From assembly GCF_012395185.1 (NCBI RefSeq), contig NZ_JAAZTU010000011.1:1-64000 (forward strand): a DNA stretch of 64,000 nt. Direction: 5' to 3'. This DNA comes from Vibrio aestuarianus (lineage in GTDB: Bacteria; Pseudomonadota; Gammaproteobacteria; Enterobacterales; Vibrionaceae). A program made the translations under genes and the position numbers. The notes under the pieces are model-generated. The model was given only the letters and a program-made list of their open reading frames with translations, had not been told where the DNA came from and ran no database searches. Shown here piece by piece: positions 1 to 7,833 of this stretch. Position 1 is the first letter of the stretch. Each line of letters begins with the position of its first letter.

Positions 1-266
1 GTTTTAATAAAGTCATAGCTTAATATTCAGATGCTAAATTAGATCCCTATCAACAACACTTGAAATATATTTTATCGCTCAGCTATTAAAATAATCATAT
101 TATTAACATTTCTTAGTGAATCTTTGATCTTCATTACAAATGTTTATTATCTAAGATAGTTATTCATTGACTGATTGCTATGTGAGAAGAATATAGATCA
201 GACCAGTTATTAATCTTCTAACCTCGTTTATATTTTTTCCGATATACGAACAAACATAAGAATCTG

Positions 267-1517
267 ATGATGAAACTATTAACTTTATTAGTAACTTCTT
301 TATTACCACTTTCGATAGCTAACGCTAATGACAGTACCATTACACCAGAATCTCTTTCAGCTGGTGAAATAATGAGCACACAAAGTAAGCAAACCTACAC
401 TTATGTACGCTGCTGGTATCGACCTGCTGCAAGTAATGATGACCCAGCAACCGATTGGGAATGGGCACTGGATGACAACGGTGATTATTATACGATTGAT
501 GGCTATTGGTGGTCTTCGGTTAGATTTAAAAATATGTTCTACACCGACACCCCACAGCAAGAAATTAAACAGCGTTGTGAGAACACATTAGATGTCTCCC
601 ATGATACTGCCGATATAACTTATTTTGCGGCAGATAACCGCTTATCTTATAACCATTCCATTTGGACTAATGATCAGCAAAATTCATCACCATCAATTAA
701 TAGAGTCATCGCTCTCGGTGACAGCCTTTCTGATACAGGTAATATATTTAACGCTGCACAATGGACGTTTCCTAATCCTAATTCATGGTTTTTAGGGCAT
801 TTCTCTAACGGTTTGGTGTGGACTGAGTATTTGGCAAAAGAGAAAAATTTGCCATTATATAATTGGGCTGTCGGTGGTGCTGCGGGGCGCAATCAATACA
901 TTGCTTTAACTGGGGTGTATAACCAAGTCACTTCATATCTCACTTATATGAAGATGGCAAAAAATTATCATCCTGAAAACACGCTATTTACCTTAGAGTT
1001 CGGTTTAAATGACTTTATGAATTACAACCGCGAAGTCCCTGAAGTAAAAGCCGATTTTAGTAGCGCGATGATAAGACTAGTCGATTCTGGGGCGAAAAAT
1101 ATCATTTTATTTACATTACCCGATGCAACCAGAGCACCTCAATTCAAATACTCTACTGCGGAAGAAATGACTAAAGTCAGCTCGAGAATTAAATCTTTCA
1201 ACATGTTCATCAAAGAGCAAGCGCTTTATTATCAAATGCAAGGGATCAATATCGCGTTGTTTGATGCATATACTCTGTTTGAAAACCTAGCATCAAATCC
1301 TCAACATTATGGCTTTGAAAATTCATCCGATGCTTGTTTAGATATTAATCGTAGTTCTGCAAAAGATTATCTCTATAGCCATAGCCTGACCAATGACTGT
1401 GCGTATCATGGTTCGGATAAATATGTGTTCTGGGGAGTCACTCACCCTACCACAGCTACGCATAAGTTCATTGCTGATCAAATAATCAATACATCACTTA
1501 AGCAATTTAATTTTTGA
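267..1517 (+). CDS. tlh: Secreted GDSL-type phospholipase / thermolabile haemolysin
   Basis: Lecithin-dependent haemolysin (phospholipase A2/lysophospholipase) of the SGNH/GDSL family, exported and acting on host or environmental phospholipids. Residues 1-20 form a signal peptide ending in ANA. An N-terminal domain typical of Vibrio TLH runs to about residue 140. The SGNH blocks follow: block I GDSLSDTGN with Ser153, block II around GGAAGRNQ (residues 203-209), block III FGLNDF with Asn248, and block V WGVTHPTTATH with His393. The Asp usually found three residues before the His is Gly390 here, as in Vibrio phospholipases described with a Ser-His-chloride triad. Length (416 aa) is normal for TLH. 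Two adjacent ATGs (267 and 270) could both start; neither has a strong ribosome binding site. The gene stands alone and its 3' end faces the Lrp-type gene. Confidence 0.93.
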   Translation: MMKLLTLLVTSLLPLSIANANDSTITPESLSAGEIMSTQSKQTYTYVRCWYRPAASNDDPATDWEWALDDNGDYYTIDGYWWSSVRFKNMFYTDTPQQEIKQRCENTLDVSHDTADITYFAADNRLSYNHSIWTNDQQNSSPSINRVIALGDSLSDTGNIFNAAQWTFPNPNSWFLGHFSNGLVWTEYLAKEKNLPLYNWAVGGAAGRNQYIALTGVYNQVTSYLTYMKMAKNYHPENTLFTLEFGLNDFMNYNREVPEVKADFSSAMIRLVDSGAKNIILFTLPDATRAPQFKYSTAEEMTKVSSRIKSFNMFIKEQALYYQMQGINIALFDAYTLFENLASNPQHYGFENSSDACLDINRSSAKDYLYSHSLTNDCAYHGSDKYVFWGVTHPTTATHKFIADQIINTSLKQFNF

Positions 1518-1565
1518 CAATAATCACTGACTGAAAATACATCCACAGCCGCTCGCAGTATCAGC

Positions 1566-2024
1566 TTATACAATCCATATAGGCATAGCGCTAGCGGCTT
1601 TTACTTGTCGAATTGCCAAATGAGTGTGGATATCTTTGACGTTTTCCAGACGTTGTAATTTACGAGTAAAACTCTCGTAGCCTACTAAATCTCGACTCAC
1701 CACTTCCAGAAGGTAATCGTACGCACCCGATACCACATGACAGCTAATCACTTCCTCCATATCAAGCACAGCAGATTCAAAATCCTCAATCGAGCTAGCT
1801 TGGTGGTTGCTAAGGCTGACTTCAACAAACACCGTCATACCGACCCCAATAGCCTGGCGATTTAAGCTCGCTTGATAACCATCAATCACCCCACTTTCTT
1901 CTAAACGTTTCAACCTCCTAGCACAAGGAGAAGGCGACAAACCTACCCTATCTGCCAATTCGGCCGTTGTTAGGCGGCCGTCTTGTTGTAATAAGTCCAA
2001 CATTCGACGATCTATCTTATCCAC
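1566..2024 (-). CDS. Lrp/AsnC family transcriptional regulator
   Basis: DNA-binding regulator of the feast/famine family. The N-terminal helix-turn-helix is visible (DRRMLDLLQQDGRLTTAELA then VGLSPSPCARRLKRLEESGVI), followed by the AsnC effector-binding (RAM) domain with a G-AYDYLLEV segment. I chose the GTG at 2024 because AAGGA lies 7 nt upstream and it gives a 152-aa protein starting at the usual VDKIDR. The frame stays open upstream to 2150, but that would add an atypical 42-residue extension. It is divergent from the EamA transporter at 2174, an arrangement common for Lrp-type regulators of amino-acid exporters, so it probably controls that gene. The effector is unknown. Confidence 0.9.
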   Translation of the reverse strand: MDKIDRRMLDLLQQDGRLTTAELADRVGLSPSPCARRLKRLEESGVIDGYQASLNRQAIGVGMTVFVEVSLSNHQASSIEDFESAVLDMEEVISCHVVSGAYDYLLEVVSRDLVGYESFTRKLQRLENVKDIHTHLAIRQVKAASAMPIWIV

Positions 2025-2173
2025 TTTGTAATCCTTGATAAATTCCACCCCAAAACCTCTAATTTTTAACTGATTTTGGCAAAAATAATGATAATCAAGC
2101 GCTAATTTGCCAGATAAAAGCGTGCAGATCGATAGATAATTGTTAAACATCCTAACTGAATGTTAATACCATT

Positions 2174-3124
2174 ATGATCTCTGGCTATCTGGCAATAATT
2201 ACAACCCTTCTACTATGGTCTGGTTTTTTTCTCTCTCTGAAAGGCGGCGCAATCAGTAATCTGACGCCAGCAGATATAGCCCTTACACGTTTTCTTTTGC
2301 CTGCAATTGTTCTATTTCCATTGCTATGGAAAGCAAGAAAAAATGTGCAAGCTGTCTCTAATCGTTATTTACTGGGTATGTTTTTAGGTTGTGGCTTACC
2401 GTATTTGTTAGTGGCAAGTCACGCGATGCACTACGTGCCGGTTGCTGACGGAAGTGCACTCGTGCCGGGCGTGCTGCCTTTATTTGTCTCTGGCATTGCG
2501 GTTATGCTGTTTAATCAGCCGTTAAGTACTCACAGAATCATTGGACTGGGTCTAGTCATGATAGGTGTGGCCCTTTTTCTGTATTCAAGTGTGACTGATT
2601 TTGCATCAAACCGTCTTACAGGCCATATGTTGTTTCTAATGGGCAGCTTGATGTGGGCTATTTTTACCATTTGCGCGCGAGTGGCAAATTTGCATGCTTT
2701 AGTCAGTGCTGGGGTTATTTCATTATTATCAGTAATTGCACTAGTACTGCTAGTATCGATTGGGGTGCTAGACAGCTACTTAGCCGTCACACCTTTGATT
2801 GATTGGCCATGGAAGACAGTGATTGGGCATATGCTGTTGCAAGGCGTCGGAGCAGGTTTAATTGCAGCATTCACCTACTTATATGCAGTATCCACATTAG
2901 GTGCAGAACGCTCGGCCGCTATTGGGTCGGCAACGCCGGCCATAGCAGCACTGTTAGCAATTCCTATTTTCGGAGAAATACCCTCCACTTTCACTTGGGG
3001 AGCTCTCGGCTTTATCTGCATTGGTAGCTTAGTGGCCAGTAATGTGCTGATGAAACACGATACGTCACTCAGCTATCAACCGCCAACGCATCAAAAACCA
3101 AGGGCACAACCCTATCAGCGATAA
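2174..3124 (+). CDS. EamA/DMT family transporter
   Basis: Inner-membrane drug/metabolite transporter of about 10 transmembrane helices (316 aa), made of two EamA repeats. The second repeat starts near residue 148 (GHMLFLMGSLMWAIFTICAR). Family members commonly export amino acids or metabolites; the substrate cannot be read from sequence. The divergent Lrp-type regulator about 150 bp away suggests an amino acid or related compound. The last 10 nt overlap the 3' end of the convergent yegD gene. Confidence 0.88.
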   Translation: MISGYLAIITTLLLWSGFFLSLKGGAISNLTPADIALTRFLLPAIVLFPLLWKARKNVQAVSNRYLLGMFLGCGLPYLLVASHAMHYVPVADGSALVPGVLPLFVSGIAVMLFNQPLSTHRIIGLGLVMIGVALFLYSSVTDFASNRLTGHMLFLMGSLMWAIFTICARVANLHALVSAGVISLLSVIALVLLVSIGVLDSYLAVTPLIDWPWKTVIGHMLLQGVGAGLIAAFTYLYAVSTLGAERSAAIGSATPAIAALLAIPIFGEIPSTFTWGALGFICIGSLVASNVLMKHDTSLSYQPPTHQKPRAQPYQR

Positions 3125-4467
3125 CAGATTTCAGCCCAGCGAGCTAAGCCCGCAGTTACTGAGCCAAAATAGTTGCCGCTTACCACTGGCACATGTGGCA
3201 GTTGCTGTTCAACAGCTTGGCGCAATATAGGGGAACGCGCCGAGCCGCCCGTCATGAAAATGACATCGGGTTTTACCCCGCCTTGCTCGACAGCTTCTTT
3301 CACTAGATCGACCATTTTTGATTTTGGTGATTCAATCGCTTCAATCATCTGTTCACGTTTAATGTCAACTTCAACCTGTTCAGACAAAAGGTTGAGCATC
3401 ACCTGGCATTGAGGAAGGTCCGATAGCGCAATCTTCGCTTCTTCAGCTCGGCGCACAATGTGATAGCCCAACGTTTCGAAATAAACGTTAAGTAGTCTTG
3501 CCAATTTGTCTGGTTGCTGCGCCTCTTTATGCAATAACTTAAGTGCCGTTAGGTTTTGTTGAGAATAAAAATCACGTTGCGCTTCAACATTGTTGATCGC
3601 AATCGGGTTCCAAAACTGAGTCAGCGGCATATCAATTCCTGATACTGCTTTACTACCCAAGCCAAACGGTGTCATCAACTGTTTGAACGCAAGGTAGATA
3701 TCCAGATCGTTCCCGCCCACTCGTTGCCCGCTGTGAGCCAACAAACTGGCGCTTCGGTCATCGCGACCTCGCCAACTTGGCCCCATTTCGATCAGTGAGC
3801 AGTCTGTGGTACCACCACCAATATCGACCACTAACACAGTTTTGTCTTGTTCAAGGGTTGCTTCATACTCCAAACCCGCGGCAACCGGTTCAAACTGAAA
3901 ACTGACTTGCTTAAAACCGGCACGTTTGGCAGCTCTTGCCAAAATAGCTTCAGCCTGACGGTTGGCATCTTCACCACCTCGGCCATGAAAGTTAATCGGG
4001 CGACCAATAACCGTGTCTTGAATGCTCTGCTTTACGTTCCGCTCTGCTTGCTGTTTGATGTTAACCATCATGGCGCAAACTAAATCTTCAAAAAAGCTGA
4101 TTTGAACATCATGTAAACCCGATGCTCCCAAAAAAGATTTCGGAGATTTCACGTAGTAGATGTCTCTTGGATCTTGTAAATAGAGATCCAGTGCGGCTTG
4201 TCCAAACGCAATATCTTGCACAGCAAGGTCTATGCTCTCTTCACGGTTGAAGTTGATCGCTCTTCTTAATACCTGCTCGCCAATTTTGTCGCTCGGTTTG
4301 ATGTTATGGTGGCGAAATAAATGCTCAGAAACAGATTCACGCGTCGGAGCGCAAATAGTCGAAGGAATGTAGTAGCTCTCTCCTTCTATCGGCAGCAATG
4401 TAGGTTGCCCATTTTGCATCATCGCCACAGAACAGTTTGCCGTGCCGTAATCAAAACCAATAAACAT
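3115..4467 (-). CDS. yegD: YegD family Hsp70-like protein
   Basis: Actin/Hsp70-fold ATPase (450 aa) that keeps the nucleotide-binding part and lacks a normal DnaK substrate-binding domain. Visible motifs are the N-terminal phosphate loop (FIGFDYGTANCSVA), the second phosphate loop (VVDIGGGTTDCSLIE, about residues 214-228) and the adenosine motif (IFMTGGSARSPILRQAV, near residue 405). The pattern and length match E. coli YegD, an uncharacterised chaperone-like protein. It is monocistronic and converges on the EamA gene with a 10-nt overlap. Confidence 0.9.
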   Translation of the reverse strand: MFIGFDYGTANCSVAMMQNGQPTLLPIEGESYYIPSTICAPTRESVSEHLFRHHNIKPSDKIGEQVLRRAINFNREESIDLAVQDIAFGQAALDLYLQDPRDIYYVKSPKSFLGASGLHDVQISFFEDLVCAMMVNIKQQAERNVKQSIQDTVIGRPINFHGRGGEDANRQAEAILARAAKRAGFKQVSFQFEPVAAGLEYEATLEQDKTVLVVDIGGGTTDCSLIEMGPSWRGRDDRSASLLAHSGQRVGGNDLDIYLAFKQLMTPFGLGSKAVSGIDMPLTQFWNPIAINNVEAQRDFYSQQNLTALKLLHKEAQQPDKLARLLNVYFETLGYHIVRRAEEAKIALSDLPQCQVMLNLLSEQVEVDIKREQMIEAIESPKSKMVDLVKEAVEQGGVKPDVIFMTGGSARSPILRQAVEQQLPHVPVVSGNYFGSVTAGLARWAEICYR

Positions 4468-4593
4468 TATTGCCTCCTAGCATCAAAAAAAGGTCGGCAA
4501 TCCTACCTTATACGTATTGTGAATACTAGGTCGTGTTGACCTTTCATAGTTAAACAATCCATACAAGATGAGATACAATCCGAGTTCCCCAAA

Positions 4594-4920
4594 ATGACTA
4601 GGCTTAAGTTGATGAAAACTCCTTGCATTGCAGCGTGTAAAAATGAAGGTGGAATATGCTCTGGATGCCACCGCACCATGCAAGAAATTGTACAGTGGCG
4701 TAACTTTTCTGTGCAACAACGCGATGAGATCATGACAAAACTGAAACGTGACCAAGGAACCCACCGCTGCCCAAGTTGTAAACAAAGCGCTCATTGTGAC
4801 ATCAGTGAAGGTAAAACTACCTGCTGGTGTTTTGAGCTAGAAGATAGAGATACCTCATCGCTTGATAATCATGCAAAATGCTTATGTCGACACTGCCTTA
4901 CATCACTACCAATTGCGTAA
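4594..4920 (+). CDS. DUF1289 / cysteine-rich CWC protein
   Basis: Small cysteine-rich protein (108 aa) combining two motifs. The first half is DUF1289-like: TPCIAACKNEGGICSGCHRTMQEI then W..F. The second half has the CWC pattern CPSCKQSAHC...TTCWCFE, ending with a CLCRHC pair. The paired cysteines suggest metal (zinc) binding; no function is known. The ATG at 4612 (MKTPCIAAC) is an alternative start closer to typical DUF1289 proteins. Confidence 0.75.
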   Translation: MTRLKLMKTPCIAACKNEGGICSGCHRTMQEIVQWRNFSVQQRDEIMTKLKRDQGTHRCPSCKQSAHCDISEGKTTCWCFELEDRDTSSLDNHAKCLCRHCLTSLPIA

Positions 4921-4927
4921 TTTTTAG

Positions 4928-4942
4928 ATTAGTTTAACTAAT
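4928..4942. promoter_or_regulatory. Perfect 7-1-7 palindrome upstream of emrD
   Basis: ATTAGTT-T-AACTAAT is a perfect inverted repeat about 170 bp before the emrD start and just after the DUF1289 gene. Its size fits a dimeric repressor operator, but the regulator is not evident and there is no T-run to make it a terminator. Confidence 0.3.
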
Positions 4943-5111
4943 GATTCCTATAGATTTTTATCTTGCTTAAGATCACACTTTTCGATTGATAAACAGCCAA
5001 CCCCCTACTAATATCTCGCACCGAAAGAGCTACTCTTTCTCATATTATCATTAGTTTCAGTATCCATTTAACTCTCATTCCGTTGTTGCATTTTTGTGCA
5101 GGAGATTCATC

Positions 5112-6317
5112 ATGTCCGCATCGTTTCCATTAGTGAAGCTGACGTTTTTAATTGCGATTTTGACCGCTGTTGGTCAAATGACACAAACTATGTATGTCCC
5201 ATCCATTGGTCATATGGCGGGTGAGTTTTTGGTTACGCCGGCATCATTGCAAGCCGTTATGGCGTGTTACTTAATTCCGTATGGTTTATCGCAATTTGTC
5301 TACGGCCCATTGTCAGACCGACTTGGCCGCAAACCTATTATTATTGCTGGTTTGTTGATTTACATCGTAGGTTCAATATTGGCTTTGTTTGCCAATCAAT
5401 ATGAATGGTTTTTAGCGGGTAGTTTTGTGCAAGGGCTAGGTATTGGTTGCGGTGGCGCAATGTCTCGTACCCTAACGCGCGACTGCTTTTCTGGGGCAGA
5501 ACTGCATAAAGCAAATAGTTTGATCAGCATGTGTGTGATCTTTTCACCACTTATTGCTCCTGTATTGGGCGGCTATTTAACTGAAAGCTTTGGTTGGCGT
5601 TCTAGTTATCTTTTTCTGTCACTATTTGCCATTGCGGTAATCATTACCATGATGACCAGTATGGTGGAAACCTTACCGAAAAACCTGAGAAAACATGAGC
5701 GCGTCTCTAGCAGCTATCGTTATGTACTAAGTGACAGACGTTTTCAAGGTTACTTAATTTGCCTTGTGGCAACCTTTTCTGGCGTTGCGGTGTTTGAAGC
5801 AGCGGCAGGTGTGCTATTGGGCGGTGTATTACAATTACCAGCGACAACCGTAAGTTTGTTGTTTGTACTACCAATTCCTGGCTATTTAATTGGTGCCGGA
5901 TTGTCGAGTGTTATTGCACAGCGCGTTAATGAAAAAAGTGCGCTGTACGTTGGACTAGTTGCGATAGCCATCGGCTCGCTCGTGGTGTTTATTCCAGGCT
6001 TGTTTGAGAAAACAACGGCACTCACTTTAATTGGTGGGGCTACGGTCTATTTCCTAGGGGCGGGTATTTTATTCCCTGCTGCGACAACAGGAGCATTAAC
6101 TCCACTGCCTTATCACGCAGGAACAGGCGGCGCAGTCTTAGGCGGCATGCAAAACCTAGGCGCAGGTTTAGCAACACTGTTGGCATCAGCCATTCCAGCT
6201 CATAGCCAAATGCCATTAGGTGGTTTAATGCTATTGATGTCGGTGTTTGCGACTCTAGGACTGATTCGAGTCTACAGCAAACAAGACCCATCCAATGAAA
6301 TGCCATTGGCAATTTAA
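5112..6317 (+). CDS. emrD: Multidrug efflux MFS transporter, EmrD-like
   Basis: Twelve-helix major-facilitator drug/proton antiporter of the Bcr/EmrD group in the inner membrane (401 aa). The N-terminus (AVGQMTQTMYVPSI) resembles E. coli EmrD, and motif A is clear after helix 2 (GPLSDRLGRKPI). A central GAMSRTLTRD segment and the C-terminal GAGILFPAATTGA helix also match EmrD. The ATG at 5112 is chosen because GGAG sits about 8 nt upstream; an in-frame ATG at 5094 has no such site. A hairpin terminator follows directly. Confidence 0.9.
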   Translation: MSASFPLVKLTFLIAILTAVGQMTQTMYVPSIGHMAGEFLVTPASLQAVMACYLIPYGLSQFVYGPLSDRLGRKPIIIAGLLIYIVGSILALFANQYEWFLAGSFVQGLGIGCGGAMSRTLTRDCFSGAELHKANSLISMCVIFSPLIAPVLGGYLTESFGWRSSYLFLSLFAIAVIITMMTSMVETLPKNLRKHERVSSSYRYVLSDRRFQGYLICLVATFSGVAVFEAAAGVLLGGVLQLPATTVSLLFVLPIPGYLIGAGLSSVIAQRVNEKSALYVGLVAIAIGSLVVFIPGLFEKTTALTLIGGATVYFLGAGILFPAATTGALTPLPYHAGTGGAVLGGMQNLGAGLATLLASAIPAHSQMPLGGLMLLMSVFATLGLIRVYSKQDPSNEMPLAI

Positions 6318-6324
6318 AGTGGTC

Positions 6325-6350
6325 AGGGAGGCGTATAGCCTCCCTCTTCT
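6325..6350 (+). terminator. Hairpin terminator after emrD
   Basis: AGGGAGGC, loop GTATA, then GCCTCCCT followed by a T-rich stretch. It lies between the convergent emrD and HopJ-like genes and could serve both strands. Confidence 0.75.
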
Positions 6351-6354
6351 ATTC

Positions 6355-6699
6355 TTACTTGATACTTAAGGCTTGATTAGAAAACTGGATACCATCCCAA
6401 CCATATTCAATGAAGTTTCGAATGTTTTGGTGATCATCATTCTCTGGGTTTTGCAGAACATCTTTACGGTAATAGTCACCAAAACAAGCCAATGTTTGCG
6501 CCTTATCTAACTGCTGTAATTGTGCAAAAGCAAAAATTTTGCATGAGCCATTGTTTTGATTCTCCGCATTGAGAATTTCACCATTTTTAAACTCCGTTGG
6601 TGTAAAGTGATAATTCTCATCAATGGTTTCAATCACTTGGCTAAAGACTATGCTGTCAGGCTGCCGTGTTAACAAGGTGAGCAGTTCGTTCAATTCCAT
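6355..6699 (-). CDS. HopJ type III effector-like family protein
   Basis: Small protein (114 aa) of the family named after Pseudomonas HopJ. Members are widespread in marine gammaproteobacteria without type III secretion, so the name is historical and the function unknown. Recognisable segments are FTPTEFKNGE, GSCKIFAFA and TLACFGDYYR, followed by HQNIRNF. I chose the ATG at 6699 (MELNELL) because AGAGAG lies just upstream; an open frame to 6753 adds a hydrophobic stretch that looks untranslated. Confidence 0.8.
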   Translation of the reverse strand: MELNELLTLLTRQPDSIVFSQVIETIDENYHFTPTEFKNGEILNAENQNNGSCKIFAFAQLQQLDKAQTLACFGDYYRKDVLQNPENDDHQNIRNFIEYGWDGIQFSNQALSIK

Positions 6700-6762
6700 G
6701 TCGACTCTCTTTTTGACTAGTAAAAGCGTCAGTCTAAGTAAAAACAAGTGCAATAAAAAGAA

Positions 6763-7731
6763 TCACTCTATCGCAGTCCAGCCTTTAGGTATCGATAACC
6801 CCCAACGCGCCATTTCGTCCGCGTGATAAATTGCTTTTCCTTGTAGCCCTATTTGTATTGGTATTTGGCTTGCATCTTCATTGTGATCCAAAATGCGGAC
6901 CACTATATCAGCGGCCATCTGCCCTTGATCACTTCCTGCAAGTACAACGCCACCAGCGGCTTTGCCTTTACCAATCGAAAAGTCCCAAAAACCGAATAGC
7001 GGTACTTGGGTATTTTGGTTGGTCCATGTCATGATTTTTTCAGCATCAACATGATTCCCAGCGTCATCCATTAGTGTTTGAAATAAACCGACAACAATCG
7101 CACCAAAGCCTCTTTTATTCGCTGTATTAATCTGTTCATACCATTCTCTATCAGTAGTGATCGAGGAAATCTCCGTTGTGATGCCTAAATTATTCTCAAT
7201 CATACTGATTTGAGTTTTCATATATTCCAAAGCGATTTTCGCGGTATTACCAGAGTCAAACAGCACGAGTACTTTTCGCTTATCCTCTTCCAGCATACGG
7301 CCTATTTCGCCCATGGTTTTCACAAACAGAGGTCGTTCTAATATCCCCGTGACTTTGGCTTGTCCTTGGTATTGCATAATGAGTTTTCTCGGGTTGTCAT
7401 TGATCCCCAGAAATACAATTGAAATCGGCTCGTTATACAGTTTCGGCAACATATAAACTAAAGCGTTATCATCACCCAGCACCACTACATCAGGTTTAGC
7501 CTGTTGATAGGCCGCGAATGCTTTTTCAGCCATTACCGAATATTGACTAGCAGGAATTCGCTTGGTGTTCATCTCAAAGTTTTCGAGTTCATAGCGAGGT
7601 GTTAACGTATGCTTAAGGGCCTTCAGATAACTTTGATCCCATTCGTTGTGTTGGTGATAACTTTCAATGACTAAAATTTTTTCTGCCAAAACCGAAGGAC
7701 TGATCAGCAACCATAACAACATCCAACGCAT
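6763..7731 (-). CDS. Periplasmic substrate-binding protein (ABC_sub_bind family)
   Basis: Periplasmic binding protein of 322 aa with a short signal peptide (cleavage after VLA, about residue 16). The fold resembles the COG2984/PF04392 family: KILVIESYHQ at the start, GDDNALVYMLPKL near residue 87 and a C-terminal AAGGVVLAGSDQGQMAADI segment. No permease or ATPase gene is nearby. Instead it is divergent, about 100 bp apart, from a membrane sensor kinase. I infer that it presents a ligand to that kinase, as LuxP does to LuxQ. The ligand is unknown. Confidence 0.82.
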   Translation of the reverse strand: MRWMLLWLLISPSVLAEKILVIESYHQHNEWDQSYLKALKHTLTPRYELENFEMNTKRIPASQYSVMAEKAFAAYQQAKPDVVVLGDDNALVYMLPKLYNEPISIVFLGINDNPRKLIMQYQGQAKVTGILERPLFVKTMGEIGRMLEEDKRKVLVLFDSGNTAKIALEYMKTQISMIENNLGITTEISSITTDREWYEQINTANKRGFGAIVVGLFQTLMDDAGNHVDAEKIMTWTNQNTQVPLFGFWDFSIGKGKAAGGVVLAGSDQGQMAADIVVRILDHNEDASQIPIQIGLQGKAIYHADEMARWGLSIPKGWTAIE

Positions 7732-7833
7732 GAGTTATCTCCAATAATTTGATTTATTTTGTTAAGTGTAGCCAATACCCCCTCATTCATACTTTAGATT
7801 CAGCATCTATACTGAAATACATCACGCCAAAAC

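Noticed and set aside
4483..4794. 103-codon minus-strand frame overlapping the DUF1289 gene
   Set aside because: The opposite strand carries the clear cysteine motifs; this frame has no family features.
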